DNA of 64,000 nt from HGM04593 sp045631205. GTDB lineage: Bacteria; Bacteroidota; Bacteroidia; Bacteroidales; Bacteroidaceae. Every line of letters begins with the position of its first letter. Position 1 is the stretch's first letter. The translations under genes were made by a program, and so were the position numbers. This document shows positions 9,001 to 16,859 of the stretch, piece after piece. Location of the stretch: positions 1-64,000 of the forward strand of contig JAZQUI010000036.1 in the NCBI GenBank assembly GCA_045631205.1. Reading direction: 5' to 3'. The notes under the pieces are model-generated. The model saw only the letters and a program-made list of their open reading frames with translations. It had not been told where the DNA came from and made no database searches.

Positions 9001-9892
9001 TTACCTGTAAGCTGTGGTTGCCGTTAGGGTAACAACTGTATTCGGGGTATGCGGTTACTGCTGCGCAAGAGTGTCCGGGGAATTCAATCTCGGGCACAAC
9101 CTCAATGTGACGCTCTTTTGCGTATGCAACAATTTCGCGTGCTTCGTCCTGAGTGTAGAAATATGGGCCGTAGGGCTCGTTGGTGTAGTATCCGCCGTAA
9201 ATGGGATCAACGCTCCACGAATTGTGGCGTACTGCTCCAATGGTGGTGAGGCGGGGGTATTTCTTTATCTCAATGCGCCAGCCCTGGTCGTCGGTGAGGT
9301 GCCAGTGGAAACGGTTCATCTTGTAGTATGACATTACATCTATCATACGTTTAATCTCATCGAGGCTGAAGTAGTGGCGGCTTACGTCGAGCATAAAACC
9401 ACGATACTCGAAACGTGGTGAGTCCACAATGCTTACTACGGGGAGAGAGTACTCTGTCACGCTCTGGTCTTTTACCTCGGCCATTATGCAGGCGGGCAAC
9501 ATCTTCTTTACACTCTGGAAAGCATAATAGAAACCTGTGGCGGTGTTTGCCGAAATGTTTATCTTTTCGGTGGTGATATTCAAAGTGTAACCTTCGTCGC
9601 CGATAGATTCGCTACCATTGTACATAGACAATGTTATAAGCGCGTTGGTTGCGTCGGTGTTTACCGCGTAGCCTGTAACTTTTTCAATTACCGTTGCAAA
9701 TTTCTGCGCTTCGGCCACAATGCTGTCGGGCAGGTTGTTTGTGTCTATACCGAATGCCGAAGGCAATACCAATTTGCCACTGCCTTTTGTCATACTTTTA
9801 GGTATGGGGGTTAGGTTTACTGTGCTGTCGGCAAAAATGCTGTTTGAAATACTCAAACACAAGAGAATTAAACAGAGTGTAAATTTTCTCAT
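6071..9892 (-). CDS. Large secreted GH20 beta-N-acetylhexosaminidase with C-terminal sorting-type motif
   Basis: A 1273-residue multidomain enzyme expected to cleave terminal beta-linked GlcNAc/GalNAc from glycans outside the cell. A signal peptide (residues 1-21) precedes a GH20b-type domain (about 25-155) and the GH20 barrel (about 158-545). The catalytic pair Asp338-Glu339 is in HIGGDETPTSAW, with RGFMLDVSRHYF and FHWHLTDDQGWRIEI upstream. Residues 570-860 look lectin-like (ricin-type beta-trefoil; inferred). Three related beta-rich repeats at 881-948, 952-1014 and 1161-1226, beginning YxxTYxC, resemble MucBP-type repeats. The last 30 residues (YDIYGRAHKN...GIYIYNGKK) match the Bacteroidota C-terminal sorting type. 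It heads a unit with three small genes. Confidence 0.92.
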   Translation of the reverse strand: MRKFTLCLILLCLSISNSIFADSTVNLTPIPKSMTKGSGKLVLPSAFGIDTNNLPDSIVAEAQKFATVIEKVTGYAVNTDATNALITLSMYNGSESIGDEGYTLNITTEKINISANTATGFYYAFQSVKKMLPACIMAEVKDQSVTEYSLPVVSIVDSPRFEYRGFMLDVSRHYFSLDEIKRMIDVMSYYKMNRFHWHLTDDQGWRIEIKKYPRLTTIGAVRHNSWSVDPIYGGYYTNEPYGPYFYTQDEAREIVAYAKERHIEVVPEIEFPGHSCAAVTAYPEYSCYPNGNHSLQVNGGIFSDVLNVGNKATLQFAKDILDEITDIFPFNQIHIGGDETPTSAWQNNAECLEVMEEKGFSNIRELQSNFVRLLSDHLSQKEGDKKRSIIMWNESLTASGTNEELIKGTNGMMMCWESGQVQPCALKAAQMGMKSVITPWGPYYINRKQSTDPGEPTGAGYGDDTVEKTYNYVPVPASVPAELHKYYAGVQGTFWTEHVQSNYLLEYLALPRLIAIAETGWTPAAKKNFNDFCQRITKDTLLLNYNNYEYGRHYINDGKNNSKVMPESSTEEKKVWYHIVTTATDNRAGKCIELLREGSPTIGTGNSRANRLWNGVIAQEGEDAYDYQLWAWMEDPENPGHYAMVCKAKPNGSVKSTPTAENNTGRWDYDDNNRHYDFVLGDRAYAANGNNYNYSIRSTKVSNTNMCMNFAGPGQTNSINLWSDPADGNGGIWEFRPLATQSIEVEYPAQGNFVRIANNVEKFAGWSIIDDGKATATAAAAEYAADVWEIVSAQVTDAGQNVTLRNVATGRYISGTSAPIALGTTAATLTNVYNPLTGDFSIKAANNAIFPMPELSTTNPNTLNTGGIYPQGSAWIYEKAYQITYECYDSKNNLIGTYYQAAPAGKNYTCKAPEIANHTATSYEITGSTTAPTLANVSSHQTVKVSYERTSYSVTYVCKEKRGGLIGEYRHYCTIGEEFNVEFPEIEFFTFEECETNEGLFTPTADTTIEVIYTTEGKCGFKTVGEAVTNVKANTSYLIRNAYNETSRSGFVSVKNIGGEITTTNGVNEGEPKYIWTLTSKGNGYTIGNENGCYVPVLNRGGRLYATTDGDTFTLSLNSDGTTFAVKGSNNYYWNANANNTLTGWDGGHPIMFYEYYIHPYFTVTYNCIDSDGNQLQSGSAEVKAGESYNLIIPEIEGFDTTVTDAVYEELAKVSKNITVTITYSNKASTSIESIVAEKINDNTYYDIYGRAHKNPAKSGIYIYNGKKIFINK

Positions 9893-9939
9893 AACTTATT
9901 TAAATATTGGTTTTACTTTTTTGGTAACAACTTATTCTG

Positions 9940-9947
9940 CAAATATA
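9940..9947 (-). promoter_or_regulatory. -7 box of the large GH20 gene (TATATTTG)
   Basis: On the minus strand this is an exact TAnnTTTG match, 47 bp before the start codon. It lies in the divergent spacer shared with the S9 peptidase gene, whose own -7 box is at 10022-10029. Confidence 0.6.
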
Positions 9948-10021
9948 TCTAATAGTTTGGAGTATTTGAAAAAAAAGAGATTTTATTTAAAATTGCTTAC
10001 CGATATTTATCCCTAAAATGC

Positions 10022-10029
10022 TATATTTG
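10022..10029 (+). promoter_or_regulatory. -7 box of the S9 peptidase gene (TATATTTG)
   Basis: An exact TAnnTTTG match 59 bp before the ATG at 10089, facing away from the GH20 promoter at 9940-9947. No well-placed -33 box is visible. Confidence 0.6.
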
Positions 10030-10088
10030 CAGAGTTGCACCCGTGTTTGTGCAATCTCTTTTGTATAAGAATTTTAAACATATAAAAA

Positions 10089-12629
10089 ATGAAGAACCGA
10101 CTTTTCTACGCTTTTATTGCGTGTATGCTTGCCACAGTGGTGGCGGTAGCCGATGATTTTTCCCGTATGAAACTGCTTGCTCCCGTCAAGGTGCGTACGG
10201 CTTTGCTCACCGACTCTGTCGATACAAAGGGTAAGAAACACGATGTCGCGAAAATCCTGATGAAGACACACACACCGCTTGTTGATGATAGTGAGGGTGC
10301 TGTTGTGGTGGAGAGCGACTCTACCGGCTTTTTCAAACTTGAGCGTTCAGAAGGAAACAATATCTATGTCTTTACTGCAGGGTTGCGTGCCGACCGCTTT
10401 GCAAATGCGAAACTTAAATTTACCTCTCCCGCCCGTTTAGAAGTATATGTAGATGGTGCAATGAAGAAAGACAAGATGCGTGCGGAAGATTCTTTGAAAG
10501 TTGCCGGTTCGTGCGAGTTTCCCTTGCGTATGGAGCCGCAGACATTATACAACGTGGCAGTGAAGATGCTTGTGACCGAGAAGGACTCTTGTGCTCCTGC
10601 TCTGAAAGCTGTTGTAACCACCGAAGGCGACAGTATAACAAAGATTGCCTGCGAGCCCGGTCTTAAAGGGCGCTACTTGTTGCCCCAAACAATATATGGC
10701 AATTATGTACAGGGAGTAAACCTTTCGCCCGACGGTCGTTATCTGCTCACAACATATCAGGAATATCATAATGCTCAACGTGCAAACTCATACACTGTAC
10801 TCAGCGATGTAAAGAGCGGCAAGAAGATTGCAACATATCCTTCCGGTTCCAAAGTTCCATCTTGGACTCCCGCTTCGCAGTTGTACTACAAGGCCGTTTC
10901 GGATGAGGGCGAGAAGATTGTTCTTGTAAACCCCGCAACTCTTGAAGAGAAGATTATTGCCGACCACGTTCCCGGCGGCTCTTTCCGTTGGTCACCCGAC
11001 GAGAAATCGCTCTATTTTGTGATTACCGAGCAGGTCGATGGTGACAAGGCTCCCGTTCATCGTCTTTTGAACCGTGGCGACCGCATACCCGGTAATCGCG
11101 GCCGTGGCTTTATTTGGCGTTACGACCTTAAAACCGGTGTGAGCGAGCGTCTTACAGCCGGTTTGCGTTCCACAAATTTGTGTGACATAAGCGACGACGG
11201 CCGTTATATCCTCTATTCTTGTGGCGAACCTGTCGATAACAAATGGCCATTCAGCAAGAATTCGCTTTTCTGTATGGATGTGCAGACTCTTGCCGTCGAT
11301 ACTCTTTTTGCCGATGAATTCTTCTTTGGCGGCTTGGCACGTTTCTCTCCCGACGGCTCAAAGGTGTTGCTTACCGGCGGTCCCGAGGCATTTGGTGGTA
11401 TAGGCAAAAACTGTGGCAATCACCCCATTGCAAACAATTACGATACACAGGCCTTTATTTTGAACCGTGCCGACAAGAGCATAGAACCCATAACAAAGGA
11501 TTTTGACCCCACTGTACAATTCCTTCGTTGGAGTCGCAAAGATGGTTGCATATACTTCAAGACAAGCGACCGTGACCGCGAACCCATATATTGCTATAAT
11601 CCTGTGAGAAAATCATTCGACAAATTGCCTTTGGAGGGTGAGTGCGTGCGCTCGTTCTCAATCGGCAGCAACGCTGCAACAGCCGCTTATATAAGTGTTA
11701 CGGCAAGTAGCAAGCAGGCGGCTTATCTCTACGATGTGCGCAAGGGAAAGAGTACTCTCATAGCCAACCCTTATGCCGCTAATCTTGAAAAGTTAGAGAT
11801 GGGAACCATACATGACTGGGCTTTCACAGCATCGGATGGCACTGAAATTGATGCATATTACTGCTTGCCTCCTTCGTTCGATGCAACAAAAAAATATCCT
11901 CTCATTGTCTATTATTATGGTGGAACCACACCCACAGTTCAGGGTATGGACACCCCCTATGCGGCGCAATTGTTCTCATCGCGTGGTTATGTGACATTGG
12001 TTGTTAACCCCAGCGGTACCATTGGTTATGGTCAGGAATTCTCGGCTCGTCACGTCAATGCGTGGGGACAGCGCACTGCCGACGATATCATTGAAGGAAC
12101 AAAAGCTTTCTGCAAAGAGTTTGAGTATGTCGATGCTGAGCACATCGGATGCCTTGGAGCATCTTATGGTGGCTTTATGACGCAATACTTGCAGACACGC
12201 ACCGATATCTTTGCTGCAGCGGCATCGCACGCCGGTATAAGCAACGTTACCAGCTATTGGGGTGAGGGTTACTGGGGTGTTGGCTACAACGCTGTAGCCG
12301 CAGCGCAGAGCTATCCTTGGAGCAATCCCGAATTGTTTACCAAGCAGGGCTCTTTGTTCAATGCCGACAAAATAAACACTCCGCTTTTGTTGTTGCACGG
12401 CACAGCCGACACCAATGTGCCGGTGGGCGAGAGCATACAGCTTTACAATGCATTGCGTGTATTGGGAAAAACTGTGGAGTTTATCCGTGTTGATGGTGAG
12501 GACCACTTTATTGCCGATGTTCCCAAGCGCATCTTGTGGCACAACAGCATTATGGCGTGGTTCGAGCGTTGGCTCAAGAACGATGCTCGTTGGTGGAACG
12601 ATATCTATCCCGAAAGAATGATAAAATAA
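10089..12629 (+). CDS. Exported S9 family prolyl oligopeptidase / dipeptidyl-peptidase
   Basis: An 846-residue serine peptidase with a signal peptide (MKNRLFYAFIACMLATVVAVA), so periplasmic or surface-located. The middle is a beta-propeller with WD40-like blades (LSPDGRYLL, RFSPDGSKVLLTGG). The C-terminal alpha/beta hydrolase has its nucleophile Ser692 in GASYGGFMT, Asp774 in HGTADTNVPVG and His806 in GEDHFI. The whole resembles DPP-type peptidases that release dipeptides or oligopeptides with Pro or Ala near the cut. It is followed after 13 bp by a DUF456 gene, probably co-transcribed. The exact specificity cannot be read from sequence. Confidence 0.93.
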   Translation: MKNRLFYAFIACMLATVVAVADDFSRMKLLAPVKVRTALLTDSVDTKGKKHDVAKILMKTHTPLVDDSEGAVVVESDSTGFFKLERSEGNNIYVFTAGLRADRFANAKLKFTSPARLEVYVDGAMKKDKMRAEDSLKVAGSCEFPLRMEPQTLYNVAVKMLVTEKDSCAPALKAVVTTEGDSITKIACEPGLKGRYLLPQTIYGNYVQGVNLSPDGRYLLTTYQEYHNAQRANSYTVLSDVKSGKKIATYPSGSKVPSWTPASQLYYKAVSDEGEKIVLVNPATLEEKIIADHVPGGSFRWSPDEKSLYFVITEQVDGDKAPVHRLLNRGDRIPGNRGRGFIWRYDLKTGVSERLTAGLRSTNLCDISDDGRYILYSCGEPVDNKWPFSKNSLFCMDVQTLAVDTLFADEFFFGGLARFSPDGSKVLLTGGPEAFGGIGKNCGNHPIANNYDTQAFILNRADKSIEPITKDFDPTVQFLRWSRKDGCIYFKTSDRDREPIYCYNPVRKSFDKLPLEGECVRSFSIGSNAATAAYISVTASSKQAAYLYDVRKGKSTLIANPYAANLEKLEMGTIHDWAFTASDGTEIDAYYCLPPSFDATKKYPLIVYYYGGTTPTVQGMDTPYAAQLFSSRGYVTLVVNPSGTIGYGQEFSARHVNAWGQRTADDIIEGTKAFCKEFEYVDAEHIGCLGASYGGFMTQYLQTRTDIFAAAASHAGISNVTSYWGEGYWGVGYNAVAAAQSYPWSNPELFTKQGSLFNADKINTPLLLLHGTADTNVPVGESIQLYNALRVLGKTVEFIRVDGEDHFIADVPKRILWHNSIMAWFERWLKNDARWWNDIYPERMIK

Positions 12630-12642
12630 ATATTTACAGCAG

Positions 12643-13116
12643 ATGGAATTTTTTATAGTATCATTTGCTCTTGTTTGCGGAGCCGTTGGGTTGTTGGGCG
12701 CGGTTTTACCCGCCCTTCCCGGCCCACCCATAAGTTTTCTGGGGGTGGTGGCTCTGATGTTTTGCGCCGATACTGAAATCTCTGTTACATTCCTGGTGGT
12801 TACAGGTGTTATAATGCTTGTAATTACAGTGGTCGATTATGTGCTGCCTGTGTGGTTTACACAGTTGAGTGGAGGTTCACGCGAGAGTGTGCGTGGTGCA
12901 CTGGTCGGTATGATAATAGGGCTACTCTTTATGCCTGTTGGTATAATAATAGGTCCCTTTATCGGTGCATTCCTGGGCGAATATGCAGCTTGCCGTCGTA
13001 GCGGAAAGGCCTTTAAGGTTGCTTCGCTTTCGTTTGTTGCTTTTATAGTCACTACGGCATTAAAACTTGTTTATAGCGCTGTGATATTCTTTTATATAGT
13101 CAAGGCCATTGTATAA
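12643..13116 (+). CDS. DUF456 membrane protein
   Basis: A 157-residue inner-membrane protein with about four hydrophobic segments. The signature features of DUF456 are GLLGAVLPALPGPPISFLG near the N-terminus, then the glycine-rich, membrane-embedded pair GALVGMIIGLLF and GIIIGPFIGAFLGEY. The role of the family is unknown. It starts 13 bp after the S9 peptidase stop and ends at a strong hairpin, so it closes that transcription unit. Confidence 0.88.
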   Translation: MEFFIVSFALVCGAVGLLGAVLPALPGPPISFLGVVALMFCADTEISVTFLVVTGVIMLVITVVDYVLPVWFTQLSGGSRESVRGALVGMIIGLLFMPVGIIIGPFIGAFLGEYAACRRSGKAFKVASLSFVAFIVTTALKLVYSAVIFFYIVKAIV

Positions 13117-13134
13117 CAAATGACTTTAATGCAA

Positions 13135-13170
13135 AAATAAAAGTCGGCATCAATTGGTGCCGACTTTTTC
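13135..13170. terminator. Bidirectional terminator between DUF456 and UPF0126 genes
   Basis: A 9-bp stem (AAGTCGGCA 13141-13149 with TGCCGACTT 13158-13166) closes an 8-nt loop, with A-rich sequence before and T-rich sequence after. It serves two converging genes. Confidence 0.85.
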
Positions 13171-13192
13171 ATTTTAAAATTAAGTGTTTTTT

Positions 13193-13861
13193 TTATTCTT
13201 CTTCCTGTACGTGACTGCCTTTGAGTGTGGGAAGGCATATGTGGTATTTCACAGCCAGTACACGGGTGAGGAATACACTTATACCGCACACCGCGTGGGT
13301 AACAAGTGTTTCGGCTCCAAGCCACATACATATGCCGAAAACGATGCCACCGACAACACAGGCTATTGCATAAATCTCCTTACGGAAGATAAGGGGAATT
13401 TCGTTTATAAATACATCGCGTATCACACCTCCGGCAGCACCGGTCATAGCACCCATTACTATGCCAACCCACAGCGGGAAACCGTAATCGAGGCTTTTTT
13501 GTATGCCCACTACAGTGAAAAGTGCAAGTCCCACGGTGTCGAAGATAAAGAAAGTGTTGTGCAGGCGTATAAGCCATTTGCCAAAGAGTATAACCCATAG
13601 CAAGGCAAGTCCCGACCAACAGAGGTATATGGGGTCTGTCATCCAAAATGGGGTTGTACCGAGCATCATATCGCGGAATGTACCGCCACCGATAGCTGTG
13701 GCAACTCCAACAACATAAGCTCCAAACCAGTCGAAGTGTTTTGCCGAAGCAAGGCGTATGCCGCTTATTGCAAAAGCAAATGTTCCCACAAACTCAAATA
13801 TTGTGGGCATTTTGAGTGTCGCAAAGTAGTCTATTACCGATGTTATGAATGAAATGTCCAT
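13193..13861 (-). CDS. UPF0126 / TRIC-type cation channel family protein
   Basis: A 222-residue inner-membrane protein with about seven helices in two related halves. Each half carries the family motif: AIGGGTFRDMMLG at about 56-68 and AAGGVIRDVFINE at about 140-152. Prokaryotic members of this family (YicG/YadS group) are structurally related to trimeric intracellular cation channels, and some are linked to glycine transport in other bacteria; neither role is proven here. A TATCTTCG box lies at 13883-13890 on the minus strand, 22 bp upstream of the start. Confidence 0.88.
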   Translation of the reverse strand: MDISFITSVIDYFATLKMPTIFEFVGTFAFAISGIRLASAKHFDWFGAYVVGVATAIGGGTFRDMMLGTTPFWMTDPIYLCWSGLALLWVILFGKWLIRLHNTFFIFDTVGLALFTVVGIQKSLDYGFPLWVGIVMGAMTGAAGGVIRDVFINEIPLIFRKEIYAIACVVGGIVFGICMWLGAETLVTHAVCGISVFLTRVLAVKYHICLPTLKGSHVQEEE

Positions 13862-13882
13862 TTTTTTCAGTTTTTTGCGCCG

Positions 13883-13890
13883 CGAAGATA
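13883..13890 (-). promoter_or_regulatory. -7 box of the UPF0126 gene (TATCTTCG)
   Basis: On the minus strand this reads TATCTTCG, the TAnnTTCG variant. It lies 22 bp before the start codon in the divergent spacer shared with the aldo/keto reductase, whose TAAATTTG box is at 13954-13961. Confidence 0.55.
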
Positions 13891-13953
13891 GAGAGAAAAA
13901 AAATATTGCGGTAATTTTTTAAGCGATAAATGTGCTTTTAAAGCAAATTATGA

Positions 13954-13961
13954 TAAATTTG
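13954..13961 (+). promoter_or_regulatory. Possible -7 box of the aldo/keto reductase gene (TAAATTTG)
   Basis: An exact TAnnTTTG match 98 bp before the ATG at 14060. No TTTG is seen at the right distance upstream. Confidence 0.45.
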
Positions 13962-14059
13962 CGTTATCTCTATATGGGTGGGTATGCACCTTCTTTGATA
14001 ATGAGAGTTGATGACGGGGCTCTTTTGTAGAACAGTCATATGATGTAAATAAAAGATTT

Positions 14060-15058
14060 ATGGATAAGTATATTGCTTCGGAAAACCGATATTTGCGCAG
14101 CGACGAAATGTATCGCAGGTGTGGCAAGAGTGGAATCTTGCTTCCGAAAGTAAGTTTGGGCCTATGGCAGAACTTTGGAAAATACAACGACTTTGATAAT
14201 TGTCGTAACGTGGTGCGTTATGCTTTCGACAGGGGCATAACACATTTCGACCTTGCCAATAATTACGGTCCACCTCCGGGAGCTGCCGAAGAACTTTTCG
14301 GTCGTTTGTTGAAGGAGGATTTTGCACCATATCGCGACGAACTTTTCATTGCCACCAAGGCGGGGTATGAAATGTGGGATGGTCCTTACGGGAACTGGGG
14401 TTCGCGTAAATATCTCACTGCCAGCCTTGATTGCAGCCTTAAACGTATGGGGCTAGAATATGTCGACTTATTCTATATCCATCGTTACGACCCGGTGACA
14501 CCGCTCGACGAAACTTTGCAGGCACTTGTGGATATTGTCAGAGCCGGCAAGGCACTATATATTGGTATCTCGCGCTGGCCGATAGAGGCTTTGCGCTATG
14601 CCGATGAATATTTGCGTGCCCGCGATGTACCCCCGCTTATTTTTCAGGGACGTCTAAACTTGCTAGACAGGGCTATACAAGAGGAGAGTGTACTCGATTA
14701 TTGTGTAGAAAAAGGCCTTGGTTTCATCTCTTTTTCGGCATTGGCACAAGGGCTGCTGTCGTCGCGTTACTTGCATGGTGTGCCCGAAAAATCACGTATG
14801 GCAAAAGGCGGTTCGCTCGGGAGGGATAAACTAACCCCCGAACTGTTGACCTATTTGAATAACCTTGCTGCTATTGCCGAGCAGCGTGGTGAAGAACTTG
14901 TTTCTATGTCGCTGTCGTGGGTGCTTGCCCAAAAGGGAGTGACATCGGTGCTTGTGGGTGCAAGCAGTGTGGCGCAGCTTGAACAATCGTTGCAGTGTCT
15001 GGAATCGCCGGCTCTTTCTCCCGAAGAGTTACAACTGTATCCCCATAAGGTATTTTAA
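14060..15058 (+). CDS. Aldo/keto reductase (YghZ-like)
   Basis: A 332-residue NADPH-dependent oxidoreductase with the AKR barrel. YRRCGKSGILLPKVSLGLWQNFG at the start and YGPPPGAAEELFGRLL match the YghZ / L-glyceraldehyde-3-phosphate reductase branch. The catalytic residues are in FDLANNYG (Asp, Tyr), ATKAGYEMW (Lys) and YIHRYDP (His). The C-terminal nucleotide-binding segment is LVGASSVAQLEQS. The natural substrate is uncertain; methylglyoxal or other small aldehydes are likely from the family. The ATG 48 bp further in is an alternative start, but the longer form matches the family better. A PAP2 gene follows after 19 bp. Confidence 0.88.
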   Translation: MDKYIASENRYLRSDEMYRRCGKSGILLPKVSLGLWQNFGKYNDFDNCRNVVRYAFDRGITHFDLANNYGPPPGAAEELFGRLLKEDFAPYRDELFIATKAGYEMWDGPYGNWGSRKYLTASLDCSLKRMGLEYVDLFYIHRYDPVTPLDETLQALVDIVRAGKALYIGISRWPIEALRYADEYLRARDVPPLIFQGRLNLLDRAIQEESVLDYCVEKGLGFISFSALAQGLLSSRYLHGVPEKSRMAKGGSLGRDKLTPELLTYLNNLAAIAEQRGEELVSMSLSWVLAQKGVTSVLVGASSVAQLEQSLQCLESPALSPEELQLYPHKVF

Positions 15059-15077
15059 TGGATAAGAACTTTAAGTA

Positions 15078-15665
15078 ATGGAAGAAAAAAGTATGCTTGG
15101 TGGAAAAGGTTTGTGGCAACCATTTTTATGTAAGTTATTGCTTTTGCTCGCTTTTTTGCCCTTGTCGCAGGTGGTGGCGCAGAGTCGCAGTGCGGTAGAT
15201 ACCTCTACCGATGTGCTTATGCTTGCTCCCGGTGCTATTGGCGCGGGTGTGGCTTTTTTGAAAGGCGATTACAAGGGCTTGCTTCAACTGGCAGAGAGTG
15301 GTGCAACGGCTGTGGTAACCTCTGTTCTGCTTAAACAAGTAATAAAAAAGGAGCGCCCCGACGGTAGCGACAAGAAGGCTTTTCCATCGAACCACACGGC
15401 AGCAGCTTTTGCCGGTGCAGCATTCCTGCAGCGACGTTATGGCTGGAGTTATGGTATTCCGGCTTACGCCGTGAGCGCTTATGTCGCGTGGGGACGCATA
15501 TATGCAAAGAAACACGATATTTGGGATGTGCTCGCAGGTGCAACCATCGGCGTGGGTAGTGCTTATATATACACACGTCCGTTTGCCGAAAAACATGATG
15601 TTGTATTGGGTCCGGCTATTACACCCGAAGGCAAGCCTGCAATATATTTTTCTATGCGCTTTTGA
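15078..15665 (+). CDS. PAP2 superfamily phosphatase
   Basis: A 195-residue membrane or periplasmic acid phosphatase of the PAP2 family. The N-terminus (KLLLLLAFLPLSQVVAQ) is a signal peptide or anchor. The three phosphatase motifs are KQVIKKERP, FPSNHTAAAF and GRIYAKKHDIWDV, giving the Arg, His and His-Asp active site; the Asn in PSNH replaces the commoner Gly. Members act on lipid phosphates such as undecaprenyl diphosphate, phosphatidylglycerol phosphate or lipid A. Which of these applies is unknown. It sits 19 bp after the aldo/keto reductase, probably in one transcript. Confidence 0.88.
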   Translation: MEEKSMLGGKGLWQPFLCKLLLLLAFLPLSQVVAQSRSAVDTSTDVLMLAPGAIGAGVAFLKGDYKGLLQLAESGATAVVTSVLLKQVIKKERPDGSDKKAFPSNHTAAAFAGAAFLQRRYGWSYGIPAYAVSAYVAWGRIYAKKHDIWDVLAGATIGVGSAYIYTRPFAEKHDVVLGPAITPEGKPAIYFSMRF

Positions 15666-15704
15666 GGTGCGATGTTAAAAAACATTGTAGCTTGTTGGCA
15701 AATT

Positions 15705-15739
15705 TTTGCACGTAATATCTAATAAAAGTATTATCTTCG
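15705..15739 (+). promoter_or_regulatory. Promoter of nadA (TTTG-N23-TATCTTCG)
   Basis: The -33 box TTTG is at 15705-15708 and the -7 box TATCTTCG at 15732-15739, spaced 23 bp. This is slightly longer than the usual 19-22 bp. The start codon at 15791 is 51 bp further on. Confidence 0.6.
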
Positions 15740-15790
15740 CGCATAGTTTATATGGCAGTGCGCCGTTTATTTATAAAAGTTTAGAGTACT

Positions 15791-16783
15791 ATGGTAAAAG
15801 AAGAGTGGAAAGAGAAAGGTTTCGTGGATGAGGCTATCCCTGCCGGAACCGACTTGAAAGCCGAGATACGCAAGTTGTGTAAAGAGAAAAATGCGGTGAT
15901 TCTGGCTCACTATTACACTGAGGGAGAAATACAGGATGTTGCCGACTTTGTTGGTGACAGCCTTGCACTTGCTCAACAGGCCGAAAAGACTTCGGCCGAT
16001 ATTATTGTAATGTGCGGTGTACACTTTATGGCCGAAACCAACAAGATACTTTGCCCCGACAAATTGGTGCTTTTGCCCGACCTTAACGCCGGTTGTTCGC
16101 TTGCCGACAGTTGCCCTGCCGAAGAACTTGCCGCATTTAAAAAGGAGCACCCCGACTATAAAGTAGTTGCTTATGTAAATACATCGGCAGCAGTGAAGGC
16201 GCTTACCGACATTGTGGTTACCTCTTCGAACGCCCGTGCAGTTGTTGATAGCTTCGACAAGGAAGAAAAGATTCTTTTTGCCCCCGACAAGAATCTCGGA
16301 GGTTATTTGAATGCCGTTACAGGCCGCAGTATGATGTTGTGGAATGGTGGTTGTCACGTACACGAGCAATTCTCAATAGAAAAGATTGTGGAGTTGAAGA
16401 GCACTCACCCCGACGCAAAAGTTCTTGCTCACCCCGAGTGCAAGAGTGGTGTTCTTGCTCTTGCCGACTTCATTGGCTCCACAGCCGACATTCTTAAATA
16501 TACCCGCGAGAGCGATGTTTGTGAGTTTATAGTGGCAACAGAAAACGGTATTCTTCACGAGATGAAGAAGAGCCATCCCGAAAAAACATTTATTCCCGTT
16601 CCTCCCTCAACAGGTCTTTGTGCTTGCAACGAGTGTAATTACATGCGTTTGAATACATTGCCCAAGTTGTATAATTGTTTGAAATACGAGTGGCCTTTTG
16701 TGGAACTCGATGAGGCTACGCGCGAAGATGCTCTGCGTCCCATTGTGCGCATGCTCGATATATCAAAGAATTTGAAGAAATAA
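15791..16783 (+). CDS. nadA: Quinolinate synthase
   Basis: Condenses iminoaspartate with dihydroxyacetone phosphate to quinolinate, the first committed ring-forming step of NAD synthesis. The enzyme needs a [4Fe-4S] cluster. At 330 residues it has the expected length. The cluster and active-site motifs are AHYYTEGEIQDVADFVGDSL, VMCGVHFMAETNKIL, NAGCSLAD, NGGCHVHEQF and CACNECNYM, covering the conserved cysteines. No nadB or nadC is seen in the window. It ends in a perfect 19-bp hairpin shared with the converging threonine dehydrogenase gene. Confidence 0.96.
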   Translation: MVKEEWKEKGFVDEAIPAGTDLKAEIRKLCKEKNAVILAHYYTEGEIQDVADFVGDSLALAQQAEKTSADIIVMCGVHFMAETNKILCPDKLVLLPDLNAGCSLADSCPAEELAAFKKEHPDYKVVAYVNTSAAVKALTDIVVTSSNARAVVDSFDKEEKILFAPDKNLGGYLNAVTGRSMMLWNGGCHVHEQFSIEKIVELKSTHPDAKVLAHPECKSGVLALADFIGSTADILKYTRESDVCEFIVATENGILHEMKKSHPEKTFIPVPPSTGLCACNECNYMRLNTLPKLYNCLKYEWPFVELDEATREDALRPIVRMLDISKNLKK

Positions 16784-16800
16784 GGATTTTTCACCTCATA

Positions 16801-16843
16801 CAAAAAGAAAAGACGATACCACAAGTATCGTCTTTTCTTTTTG
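16801..16843. terminator. Bidirectional terminator between nadA and the threonine dehydrogenase gene
   Basis: A perfect 19-bp stem (16801-16819 with 16825-16843) closes a 5-nt loop CACAA. The outer part is A-rich on the left and T-rich on the right, so it serves both converging genes. Confidence 0.92.
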
Positions 16844-16859
16844 TGTATATGTTTTTGTT

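Noticed and set aside
11976..12731. A 251-codon open frame on the minus strand
   Set aside because: It is opposite the catalytic end of the S9 peptidase and the start of the DUF456 gene, with no domain or promoter.
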